Shown here one piece after another: positions 7,648-16,435 of a DNA stretch of 64,000 nucleotides. Position numbers and translations under genes: made by a program. Numbering within the stretch: the first letter of the stretch is position 1; every line of letters starts with the position of its first letter. Below the pieces are notes generated by a model that was given only the letters and a program-made list of their open reading frames with translations, did not search any database and was not told the DNA's origin. Source of the DNA: Sideroxydans sp. (lineage in GTDB: Bacteria; Pseudomonadota; Gammaproteobacteria; Burkholderiales; Gallionellaceae); the NCBI GenBank assembly GCA_013791855.1, contig VMTA01000019.1, positions 62,001-126,000 on the forward strand, written 5' to 3'.

Positions 7648-8472
7648 TCAGTAGTGCTTTGCGCGTTCAGCCTTGATGCAAAGCCCCATGTTGGGCGGGT
7701 TCTTGCCCATGTACATCGGTACATCGGGGAACTTGGCATGCACTGCGGGATCGGTCAGGTCGTAGTCGGGCGGCAGGTTCTCGCGCCCGCCGTCGGCCAT
7801 GATGACGCGCTTCTGGAAAGCTGCCGCCGGCTTGAAGAACATGTGTGCGAACTTGGACCAGTACACACCGCCGAATAGCGCGGTGCTGGACAGGATGAAC
7901 AGAGCGAACAGCAGGTTCAGGCCGCCGCCGCTGTACGACCAGAGCAGGGCGAAGGTCGAGGTGGCCAGCAGCGAGACGATGAACAGGTCGGAACGCTCGA
8001 AGCGGAAGCGGGACAGGCCTTCCGCGGCCACGTCGACGCGGATCGCGAACCAGAACCAGTAGCCGCCGACGGCCAGCATCAGTGCGCCGATATGCCACAG
8101 CTGAGGCACCAGGGTGGAGGTGGTGTCCGGCGAGAAGATCATGATCGCGGTGGTCACCGCGAACATCATGAAGCCGTACATCATCAGCAGGTGGGAGATC
8201 CGGCGTTGCGGGTTGCTGAATTCGCCGGCGGTCATCACTTCGTTGGTCAGCACGCCTACGGCCATAGCGACCTTCTCGCCGCCGCCCACTTCGCGTTTCG
8301 CGCTCTTCTGTGCCTTCTTCGCGTTCTCGAAGAAGTACTTCGCACTCTTCTTGTGCAGCATGTCGAGTATCGTGCCGCCCATGACCAGCAGCACCATGAG
8401 CACGATGTAGCCTTGCATCATGGCGGGGGTGATGAGGTCTGGCAGTGTGGCAAAGGGGTTGCTCGTGAACAT
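7648..8472 (-). CDS. aprM: APS reductase membrane anchor AprM
   Basis: AprM is the presumed membrane partner that links the AprBA enzyme to the quinone pool in sulfur oxidisers that lack QmoABC. The 274-residue protein has about five hydrophobic segments (for example GYIVLMVLLVMGGTILDML, LLMMYGFMMFAVTTAIMIF, LWHIGALMLAVGGYWFWFAI, and two more near residues 175-225) with a histidine-bearing core and a soluble C-terminal tail. I chose the ATG at 8472, which has TGAGGAG close upstream; an ATG at 8526 would overlap sat. Location between sat and aprBA is the known aprMBA arrangement. Function rests on context and family, not on direct proof. Confidence 0.88.
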   Translation of the reverse strand: MFTSNPFATLPDLITPAMMQGYIVLMVLLVMGGTILDMLHKKSAKYFFENAKKAQKSAKREVGGGEKVAMAVGVLTNEVMTAGEFSNPQRRISHLLMMYGFMMFAVTTAIMIFSPDTTSTLVPQLWHIGALMLAVGGYWFWFAIRVDVAAEGLSRFRFERSDLFIVSLLATSTFALLWSYSGGGLNLLFALFILSSTALFGGVYWSKFAHMFFKPAAAFQKRVIMADGGRENLPPDYDLTDPAVHAKFPDVPMYMGKNPPNMGLCIKAERAKHY

Positions 8473-8518
8473 CAGGTTCTCCTCATTAAAATAATAGTCT
8501 CTGGAAATCGGTCGATCA

Positions 8519-9691
8519 TCAGCCATTCAATCCTGCATAGTACTTGCGCAATATCTCCAGCACTTCCGGGCGACTGAACTCGGCGGGAACTTCCTCTCCG
8601 TCGGAAAGCATCTTGCGCAACTGGGTGCCGGACACTTGCAGTCGGTCGGCATCGGAATGCGGGCAGGTGCGGGCCGAGGCCATGCCGCCGCACTTGTAGC
8701 ACCAGAAGGAGACGTCGATCTTGAGTGCTTGGGTCTCCAGTGCGTTCTTGGGGATCTTGTCGAAGATGTGGTGCGCGTCGAAGGGGCCGTAGTATTTGCC
8801 CACGCCTGCATGGTCGCGGCCGACGATCAGGTGCGAGCAGCCGTAGTTCTGGCGGAACAGCGCATGCAGCAGTGCTTCGCGCGGACCGGCATAGCGCATG
8901 TCCAGCGGGTAGCCGGACTGCACCACGGTCTTGCCGACGAAGTAGTTCTTGGTCAGCGCGATGATGGCATGGGTGCGCACTTCGGCCGGGATGTCGCCCG
9001 GTTTGAGATTGCCGAGCAGGGAATGGATCATCACGCCGTCGCACACTTCGATGGCGATCTTGGCCAGATACTCGTGCGAGCGGTGCATGGGGTTGCGCGT
9101 CTGGAATGCGGCGACCTTGCTCCAGCCCATCTCGGTGAACAGCGCGCGCGTCTCTTTCGGCGTCATGTACATCGCGCCGTATTTCTGCGGGAAACCGCCT
9201 TGCGACAACACCTTTACCGGACCGGCCAGGTTCACCTCGCCCTGTTCCATCACCATCTTCACGCCGGGGTGTTCGAGGTCGGTGGTGCCGAACACGGTGG
9301 CGCATTCGTGTGCCTTGTCGATGGTGTATTTCTCGGTCACCTGCATGGTGGCGAGGATACTGTCGTCGTCGGGGTCGACCAGTGCGATGGTGCTGCCGGT
9401 GGGGATGGCGTCCGCTGCGGACTTGTCGGTGGAGAGGGTGATGGGGATGGGCCAGAACAGACCGTTGGTGAGCGTCATGCCGTCGCATACGCCTTGCCAG
9501 TCGGCGTGGCTCATGAAACCGTCCAGCGGTGTGAAACCGCCTATGCCGAGCATGATGAGGTCGCCTTTTTCGCGAGAGCTCACTGTTACTTTGGGGTAAC
9601 TGCGTGCCCGATTCAACTCTGCGATCAGATCTTCGCCCACTAACAACAGTGGTTTCAGATCGCTCCCGCCATGCGGGTTTACCAATGCCAT
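8519..9691 (-). CDS. sat: Sulfate adenylyltransferase (ATP sulfurylase)
   Basis: In sulfur oxidisers Sat converts APS and pyrophosphate to ATP and sulfate, the substrate-level phosphorylation step after AprBA. The 390-residue product has the nucleotide-binding signatures QTRNPMH (197-203) and GRDHAG (291-296), and a zinc site C331-x2-C334-x8-C343-x-H345. Length is that of the bacterial homo-oligomeric type without an APS kinase domain. AGGGAGGC precedes the ATG. It is the first gene of the minus-strand operon; 46 bases separate it from aprM. Its promoter must lie in the 277-base region shared with soeA. Confidence 0.97.
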   Translation of the reverse strand: MALVNPHGGSDLKPLLLVGEDLIAELNRARSYPKVTVSSREKGDLIMLGIGGFTPLDGFMSHADWQGVCDGMTLTNGLFWPIPITLSTDKSAADAIPTGSTIALVDPDDDSILATMQVTEKYTIDKAHECATVFGTTDLEHPGVKMVMEQGEVNLAGPVKVLSQGGFPQKYGAMYMTPKETRALFTEMGWSKVAAFQTRNPMHRSHEYLAKIAIEVCDGVMIHSLLGNLKPGDIPAEVRTHAIIALTKNYFVGKTVVQSGYPLDMRYAGPREALLHALFRQNYGCSHLIVGRDHAGVGKYYGPFDAHHIFDKIPKNALETQALKIDVSFWCYKCGGMASARTCPHSDADRLQVSGTQLRKMLSDGEEVPAEFSRPEVLEILRKYYAGLNG

Positions 9692-9779
9692 AAAGCCTCC
9701 CTGTTGGGTCCAGCTACGGATGGAGAATCATCGAAATTTCAGGTGCGCACAGTAGAGGAACATCACGCGTGTAGCGATA

Positions 9780-9871
9780 CCCCTCATGGGTTGAGGGGCA
9801 CACCCCCCATAGGGGTTATGTCTTTCCCCCTCATCACGGCTATGGCAGCAGTGGCGCGGGATACGCATACT
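9780..9871. promoter_or_regulatory. sat/soe divergent regulatory region with candidate operators
   Basis: The 277-base region between sat and soeA holds a hairpin (CCCCTCA 9780-9786 with TGAGGGG 9792-9798), a near-palindrome CCCCATAGGGG (9805-9815) running into GGTTATG, and GGCTATGG (9838-9845). A plausible soe-directed -10 is CATACT (9866-9871). The ATAGGGGTTA and GGCTATGG elements recur before tusA, with the same 48-base offset from TTA to the -10. This is pattern reading; no known regulator site is recognised. The sat-directed promoter is not clear to me. Confidence 0.4.
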
Positions 9872-9968
9872 GGCGACCCTGAAAGATTGAGTAATTTCGT
9901 AGGGCAGTAGCACACGAAAAACAAAGTGTTGCGCACCGATAACGATCAACCCACACAAGATTTTGCCC

Positions 9969-12884
9969 ATGTCATCGACACCATTGCACGACCCCTTGGC
10001 GCCGCCGGTCGCTGGCGCCACCACCGAGATCAAGAAGACTACCTGTTATATGTGCGCTTGCCGATGCGGCATCCGCGTGCATATCCGCAACGGCGAGGTG
10101 CGTTACATCGACGGTAATCCCGACCACCCGCTGAATGCAGGCGTGATCTGTGCCAAGGGCTCTTCCGGCATCATGAAGCAGTATTCGCCGGCACGTCTGA
10201 CCAAGCCGCTGCGCCGCAAACCGGGCACCGAGCGCGGGGCGGGCGAGTTCGAGGAGATCAGCTGGGAAGAGACGTTCACATTGCTCGCCGATCGTCTCGG
10301 CGAACTGCGCGCCACCGATCCTAAGAAGTTCGCCTTGTTCACCGGGCGCGACCAGATGCAGGCGCTGACCGGCATGTTCGCGCGCCAGTTCGGCACGCCC
10401 AACTACGCGGCGCACGGCGGTTTCTGCTCGGTCAACATGGCGGCCGGCATGATCTACACCATCGGCGGTTCGTTCTGGGAGTTCGGCGGTCCGGACCTGG
10501 AGCGTTCCAAACTGTTCATCATGATCGGCACAGCCGAGGACCATCACTCCAACCCGCTCAAGGTCGCGCTGTCCAAGTTCAAGCGCGAGGGCGGTCGTTT
10601 CATCTCCATCAATCCGGTGCGCACCGGATATTCGGCCATCGCAGACGAGTGGGTGCCTATCCGTCCTGGTACCGACGGTGCGCTGTTCCTCGCCATCATC
10701 CATGTGCTAATCTAGCTGGGTCTATACGACCGCGAGTTCCTGGTGCGTTACACCAACTCCGGCCAACTGGTGAACCTGGATGCGGCGCATGACGAGTTCG
10801 GCATGTTCGTGCGTACCGAGGTGCCGGAAGAAGAGGGCTGCTACGACCCGCAGAACAAACTGTGGTGGGATCGCAATACCAACAAGCCGGTGGTGACACA
10901 TACCGAGGGGGCCGACCCATTCCTGCGCGGCGAGTTCAAGCTGGCTGATGGCACACCGGTCAAGCCCGCGTTCCAGTTGCTCAAAGAGCGCGTCGCCGAA
11001 TACACACCGGAGTGGGCAGAGGGCGTGACCGGCATCCCCGCCGACACCATCAAGCGTCTGGCGCACGAGATGGGCATCACCGCACGCGACCAGAAGATCG
11101 AACTGCCGATCGCATGGACCGATTCCTGGGGCAAGGAGCACGACACCGTCACCGGCAATCCGGTGGCCTTCCACGCCATGCGCGGATTGGCTGCGCACTC
11201 CAACGGTTTCCATACCATTCGTGCGTTGTCCATCCTGATGACGCTACTGGGTACCATCGATCGTCCGGGCGGCTTCCGTCACAAGACACCGTTCCCGCGT
11301 CCGATCCCGCCCTGCGCGCGTCCGCCCAACGATCCGCGCGCGGTGCAGCCGAACACGCCGCTGGACGGCATGCCGCTGGGCTGGCCGGCCGACCCGGACG
11401 ATCTGTTCGTGGACAAGGAAGGCGAAGCGGTGCGTATCGACAAGGGTTTCTCCTGGGAGTATCCGTTGTCCGCGCACGGCCTGATGCACAACGTGATCAC
11501 CAACGCCTGGCGCGGTGATCCGTACAAGATCGACACGCTGCTGCTGTTCATGGCCAACATGGCGTGGAACTCCAGCATGAACACCAGCGAAGTGCGCAAG
11601 ATGCTCACCGACAAGGATGAGAACGGCGAGTACAAGATCCCGAACATCGTGGTGTGCGACGCGTTCCATTCCGAGACTACCGCATTCGCCGACTTGATCC
11701 TGCCGGATACGACTTATCTGGAACGACACGACGTGATGTCCATGCTGGACCGTCCGATCTCCGAGTTCGACGGCCCGGTGGATTCGGTGCGCATCCCGGT
11801 GATGCCGCGTACTGGCGAGTGCTTGCCGTTCCAGGAAGTGTTGATTGAACTCGGCACGCGCCTGAAGCTGCCGGCGTTCGTCACCGCTGACGGCGCGCGC
11901 AAGTACCGCGACTATCCGGACTTCATCGTCAACTGGGAGACCGCGCCGGGTTCCGGCATCGGCTTCCTGTCCGGCTGGCGCGGCAAGGGCGGCGAGAAGA
12001 GTATGAAGGGCGAGCCGAATCCGAACCAGTGGGAGATGTATGCCAAGAACGACTGCGTGCACCACGAGGTGTTGCCGCGTTCCTACCAGTTCATGCGCAA
12101 CTGGAACAAGGGTTATCTGGAATGGTCGCAGCGCAACGGTATCACGCGCTATTCCGAGCCCATCCTGATCCACCTATATTCCGAGGTGATGCAGAAATTC
12201 CGTCTGGCCGCGCAGGGCAGGAGCATCACCCGCCAACCGCCCAAGCATCTGGCCAAGCGCGTCGAGACTTATTTCGACCCGTTGCCGTTCTACTACGAGC
12301 CGCTGGAGACACAGGCCAGCGACAAGCAGAAGTACCCGCTGTCCGCCGTGACGCAACGCCCGATGGCGATGTATCACTCGTGGGATTCGCAGAACGCCTG
12401 GCTGCGCCAAATTCACGCGCACAACTATCTGTATGTGAACGCGCTGACCGCGAAGAACGCGGGCATCAATGACGGAGACTGGATCTGGTGTGAATCGCAA
12501 TGGGGCAAGGTGCGCTGCATGGCGCGCTACAGCGAGTCGGTCGAGCCGGGCACGGTGTGGACATGGAACGCCATCGGCAAGGCCGCCGGTGCGTGGAACC
12601 TGACACCGGACGCGAACGAGTCGCAACAGGGCTTCCTGCTCAATCACCTGATCTCGGAAGAATTGCCGAAGCAGGCCGACGGTTCGCGCTTTTCCAACTC
12701 CGGCCCGATCACCGGGCAGGCCGCGTGGTACGACGTGCGCGTGCGCATCTACAAGGCGGAAGAGGGTGAGCCCAAGCAGACCTCGCCGCAGTTCCCGCCC
12801 ATGAAAAAATATCCCGGCATGAAGGATGCGCCGACTTGGTTGGCCTACTTGGCTGGAGCAAGAAAGAAAGGCGGTGCGAAATGA
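9969..12884 (+). pseudogene. soeA: Sulfite dehydrogenase (quinone) molybdopterin subunit SoeA, interrupted by an in-frame TAG
   Basis: SoeA is the Mo-bisPGD catalytic subunit of the SoeABC complex, which oxidises sulfite directly to sulfate on the cytoplasmic side of the membrane. The frame spans 971 codon positions. The N-terminal [4Fe-4S] site is intact (C26, C29, C33, C61) and C153 in GGFCSVN is the probable Mo ligand, as in PsrA-type enzymes. Codon 249 (10713-10715) is TAG, between IIHVLI and LGLYDREF; reading resumes without frame change and continues with full family similarity to the end. A lysine or glutamine codon is expected there. The stop overlaps the soeB ATG (ATGA). Either a sequencing error, a real nonsense mutation or suppression. 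The start could also be TTG 9963. Confidence 0.85.
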
Positions 12885-13612
12885 CACAACTCGCATTGGT
12901 GATCGACCTGAACGTGTGCGTGGGCTGCAGCGCCTGCGTGACCAGTTGCAAGGAATGGAACACTTCCGGCTCGGCCGGCCCGCTGGTGGATGAACGTCCC
13001 TACGGCGAGAACCCGACCGGTACGTTCTTCAATCGTGTGCAGACCTACGAGATGGGCACGTTTCCGAACAGCGAGACGATGCACTTCCCGAAATCCTGCC
13101 TGCATTGCGAAGATCCCCCGTGCGTGCCGGTGTGCCCGACCGGCGCTTCCTACAAGCGCAAGGAAGACGGCATCGTGTTGGTGGATTACGACAAGTGCAT
13201 CGGCTGCAAATACTGCTCATGGGCGTGCCCGTACGGCGCGCGAGAGATCGACGAGAAGCAGAAGGTGATGAAGAAGTGCACCCTGTGCGTGGACCGTATC
13301 TACGACATGACGATGCCGGAAGAAGATCGCAAGCCGTCCTGCGTGAAGGCTTGCCCGACCAGTGCACGCCTGTTCGGCGACATCCATGATCCGGAATCGG
13401 CAGTGTCGGTGGCGATCCGCGAGGATGGCGGCTATGCGCTGATGCCGGAATGGGGTACACATCCTTCCAATCACTATCTGCCGCGTCGCAAGACCAAGAT
13501 GAAGATCCACGCCGACGAGCTGGAGCGCGCCGACAATCCGCTCAAACTCGACCAGCAATTGCCCAAGCCGGACAAGGATCAGTCGACGATGGACGACGTG
13601 TCGGCCTGGTAA
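12881..13612 (+). CDS. soeB: Sulfite dehydrogenase iron-sulfur subunit SoeB
   Basis: SoeB transfers electrons from the Mo subunit to the membrane subunit. The 243-residue product is a DmsB-type ferredoxin with four cysteine clusters: CVGCSACVTSC near residue 13, CLHCEDPPCVPVC near 74, CIGCKYCSWAC near 106, and CTLC with a distant CVKAC near 133-160. The ATG at 12881 overlaps the soeA stop (ATGA); an earlier in-frame start would lie inside soeA. Twenty bases separate it from soeC. That soeB and soeC are intact argues the complex was functional at least recently. Confidence 0.94.
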   Translation: MTQLALVIDLNVCVGCSACVTSCKEWNTSGSAGPLVDERPYGENPTGTFFNRVQTYEMGTFPNSETMHFPKSCLHCEDPPCVPVCPTGASYKRKEDGIVLVDYDKCIGCKYCSWACPYGAREIDEKQKVMKKCTLCVDRIYDMTMPEEDRKPSCVKACPTSARLFGDIHDPESAVSVAIREDGGYALMPEWGTHPSNHYLPRRKTKMKIHADELERADNPLKLDQQLPKPDKDQSTMDDVSAW

Positions 13613-13632
13613 ACAGAACTTAGCGAGACATT

Positions 13633-14604
13633 ATGAAACCAGCATTCTCAGTGATCTTTTTGACGACCTTGATCGGCGCGGCGCAGGGCCTGTTCCTCGC
13701 CCTGTTCACGCACCAGTCGTACGCGCTGTTCGGCCTGTTGCCGATGCAGTCAGATGACTTCTACGGCTACGGCACGCTCATCGTGATGGTGTTGCTGGCG
13801 GCAGGTCTGGTTGCATCGTTCTTCCACCTCGGTCGCCCCGAACGCGCCTGGCGTGCAGCCACGCAGTGGCGCACCTCATGGCTGTCGCGCGAAGTGATCG
13901 TGCTGCCCGCGTTCATGGGCGTGGCATTTCTGTTCGGAGTGTCGCATCTATTCGGCATCCGTCCCGAGATCGTTACTTTGCCAGGCGGCCAGGTGGTCGA
14001 TCTGTCACTGTTGCTGGGGGTGGTTGGGACGCTGCTGGCGTTCGCGCTGTTCGTGTGTACAGCGATGATCTACGCTTGTTTGCGCTTCCTCAAGGAATGG
14101 AATTCTCCGCTGACAGTCATCAACTACATCCTGATGGGTGGTTCGTCCGGTTTTATTCTGGCCGCCTTCTATGCGGTTTCTGCCGCGCCGGATCAGGCCG
14201 ATTTCTTTGCCGGTTGGGCAATCATAATCACCGTGCTGGCACTGATTGGACGTGTGGCATCCTTGATACGCAATGCGCGCCTGAAGCCGACCTCGACCAT
14301 GCAGACCGCCATCGGTGTGAAGCATCCCAAGATCACCCAGCGTTCCATGGGCGCGATGGGCGGTTCGTTCAACACGCGCGAGTTCTTCCACGGCAAGAGC
14401 GATAGCTTCCTGCGTGCGATCAAGCCGGCTTTCCTGTTGCTGGCCTTTGTGTTGCCGCTGGTGTTGCTGGCGATCAGCCTGTCCACGCCCGCGTTATTGG
14501 GGCTGGCGTTTATACTGCAGTATGTCGGGCTGCTGGCCGAGCGCTGGTTCTTCTTCGCACAGGCCAACCATCCGCAAAATCTCTATTACCAGACCGTAGG
14601 CTGA
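13633..14604 (+). CDS. soeC: Sulfite dehydrogenase membrane anchor SoeC (DmsC/NrfD-like)
   Basis: SoeC anchors the complex and passes electrons to quinone. The 323-residue protein is strongly hydrophobic with about eight membrane segments, beginning with FLTTLIGAAQGLFLALFTHQ, and contains the DmsC-type AWRAATQWRTSWLSREV loop near residue 80. A soluble stretch between about 220 and 260 (HPKITQRSMGAMGGSFNTREFFHGK) is a usual feature of SoeC-like proteins. It follows soeB by 20 bases and precedes a SulP transporter by 10 bases, so the transporter is probably cotranscribed. Confidence 0.92.
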   Translation: MKPAFSVIFLTTLIGAAQGLFLALFTHQSYALFGLLPMQSDDFYGYGTLIVMVLLAAGLVASFFHLGRPERAWRAATQWRTSWLSREVIVLPAFMGVAFLFGVSHLFGIRPEIVTLPGGQVVDLSLLLGVVGTLLAFALFVCTAMIYACLRFLKEWNSPLTVINYILMGGSSGFILAAFYAVSAAPDQADFFAGWAIIITVLALIGRVASLIRNARLKPTSTMQTAIGVKHPKITQRSMGAMGGSFNTREFFHGKSDSFLRAIKPAFLLLAFVLPLVLLAISLSTPALLGLAFILQYVGLLAERWFFFAQANHPQNLYYQTVG

Positions 14605-14614
14605 TGCAATCCTG

Positions 14615-16411
14615 ATGGCAACTCAAACTCGTACCCGTATCTGTAAAGACTGGCTGTGCCGGTCGCTTCCGTTCATGCAATGGAAGCATCTGGTAGACAA
14701 GCAATCCTCCCGTGCCGATCTGATCGCGGGCCTGACCGGTGCGATGATCGTTTTGCCGCAAGGCGTCGCGTTCGCCACCATCGCCGGTATGCCGCCGGAG
14801 TACGGTCTTTATGCCGCCATGGTGCCGGCCATCATCGCTGCCCTGTTCGGTTCGAGTTGGCATCTGGTGTCGGGGCCGACCACGGCCATCTCCATCGCGG
14901 TGTTCGCGGCTATGAGCCCGCTGGCCGATCCGGGTTCGCCCGAGTTCATCAGCATGGTGCTGACGCTGACCTTTCTGGTGGGTTTGTTCCAGTTGATACT
15001 CGGGCTGGCGCGTATGGGGGTGCTGGTCAACTTCATTTCGCATACGGTGGTGATCGGCTTCACGGCCGGGGCGGCGGTGCTGATCGCGGCCAGCCAGGTG
15101 AAACATTTCTTCGGTATCGCCATCGAGCGCGGCGCGCATTTCCATGTGGTGATCGAGCAACTGGTCCTGCAGCTCGGCGACATCAATCTGTACGTCACGC
15201 TGGTCGGTGCGGTGACGCTCGCTGCCGGGATATTGGCGAAGCGGCTCATCCCCAAGATGCCTTACATGATCGTGGCCATGGTGGTCGGCAGTGTGGTGGC
15301 CTGGCTGGTCAATCTGGAAGTCGGCGTGGCGACCACCCACATCACGACGGTGGGGGCACTGCCTTCGCACCTGCCGCCGCTGTCGTTGCCTGACTTCTCC
15401 TACGACACGATACGCAAGGTGCTGTTCCCGGCGCTGGTGGTGACCATGCTGGCGCTGACTGAGGCGGTCTCCATCTCGCGCGCCATCGCGGTGAAGTCGG
15501 AGCAGCGCATCGACGGCAATCAGGAATTCATCGGCCAAGGCCTGTCCAATCTGGTCGGCAGCTTCTTTTCCAGCTACGCCTCCTGTGGTTCGTTCAACCG
15601 TAGCGGCGTGAACTACGCAGCCGGTGCGCGCACGCCGCTGGCGACGGTTTATGCCTCGATCTTCCTGTTGCTGATCCTGTTGCTGGTCGCGCCGCTGGCC
15701 GCCTATCTGCCGACGGCGGCGATGGCGGGCATCCTGTTCTTGGTGGCATGGGGACTGATCGATTTCCACCACATCTCCAGCATCATGAAGACCAGCCGGG
15801 GAGAGACCGTCATCCTGTGGGTGACGCTGGTGGGTACCTTGATCGATCTGGAAAAAGGTATCTTCTTCGGTATCCTGCTGTCGCTGGCGATCTATCTGTA
15901 CCGCGTCTCCAAACCCGGCATGCGTCCTGTCGTGCCGTCGAAGGAAGAGGGCGCCTACCATTTCGTCGGCGCCGAGGACCATCCGCAATGTCCGCAGATG
16001 TCCATCATGCGTATCAACGGCGCATTGTTTTTCGGTGCCGTCGATAACGTGCGTGACCGTCTGCACCAGATAGACGAGGAGGATCCGCAAAAGAAATCGC
16101 TGCTGCTGACCGTGCGCGGTCTGACCTTTGTGGACGTGGCCGGAGCCGAGATGCTGGCCCAAGAGGCGCGCCGCCGCAAGAAGTTGGGCGGCAGGATTTA
16201 CTTCTATTCATGCAAAGAAGCGACGAAGGATTTTCTGAGGAAATCCGGGGCGATGAAAGACATCGGCGAAGAGAACTTCTTCCCGGTGATGTCGAATTGG
16301 GTCGGGAAAATCTATCCAGATCTGGACCCGGAGATCTGCCGCAATTGCACAGCGCGCATATTCAGCGAATGCAATGTCAGATTGCCGAACGGTGCACCGA
16401 GGACGAACTAG
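14615..16411 (+). CDS. SulP family inorganic anion transporter with STAS domain
   Basis: A 598-residue SulP (SLC26-type) permease: transmembrane domain from about residue 35 to 430, with PPEYGLYAAMVPAIIAALFGSS and GPTTAISIAVF typical of the family, then a C-terminal STAS domain (MRINGALFFGAVDNVRDRL and LLLTVRGLTFVDVAGAEML). A cysteine-containing tail, ICRNCTARIFSEC, follows; I recall similar tails in other proteobacterial SulP proteins. Substrate could be sulfate, sulfite or bicarbonate. Its position right after soeC suggests movement of the sulfate product or related anions; direction is not decidable. The ATG has only a weak ribosome-binding site. Confidence 0.92.
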   Translation: MATQTRTRICKDWLCRSLPFMQWKHLVDKQSSRADLIAGLTGAMIVLPQGVAFATIAGMPPEYGLYAAMVPAIIAALFGSSWHLVSGPTTAISIAVFAAMSPLADPGSPEFISMVLTLTFLVGLFQLILGLARMGVLVNFISHTVVIGFTAGAAVLIAASQVKHFFGIAIERGAHFHVVIEQLVLQLGDINLYVTLVGAVTLAAGILAKRLIPKMPYMIVAMVVGSVVAWLVNLEVGVATTHITTVGALPSHLPPLSLPDFSYDTIRKVLFPALVVTMLALTEAVSISRAIAVKSEQRIDGNQEFIGQGLSNLVGSFFSSYASCGSFNRSGVNYAAGARTPLATVYASIFLLLILLLVAPLAAYLPTAAMAGILFLVAWGLIDFHHISSIMKTSRGETVILWVTLVGTLIDLEKGIFFGILLSLAIYLYRVSKPGMRPVVPSKEEGAYHFVGAEDHPQCPQMSIMRINGALFFGAVDNVRDRLHQIDEEDPQKKSLLLTVRGLTFVDVAGAEMLAQEARRRKKLGGRIYFYSCKEATKDFLRKSGAMKDIGEENFFPVMSNWVGKIYPDLDPEICRNCTARIFSECNVRLPNGAPRTN

Positions 16412-16435
16412 CGAGTAGCTTATGAAGGAGGCCAG

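Noticed and set aside
10713-10715. TAG read as pyrrolysine
   Set aside because: Pyrrolysine is not expected in such a bacterium, and no neighbouring pyl gene is visible; the position does not correspond to a catalytic residue.
10743-10745. Independent translation start of the soeA 3' part
   Set aside because: A GTG occurs here but no ribosome-binding site precedes it, and the sequence is the direct continuation of the first part.
14510-16162. Long open frame antisense to the SulP gene (also at 16760-18430 and 51687-53363)
   Set aside because: These read as His/Arg/Gln/Asp-rich sequences with no family pattern, lie exactly opposite well-supported genes, and are expected from GC-rich codon use.
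16330-16411. Cysteine-rich tail of SulP as a new metal site
   Set aside because: From memory, similar CxxC tails with ARIF-EC occur in other proteobacterial SulP proteins, so it is not novel, although its role is unclear.
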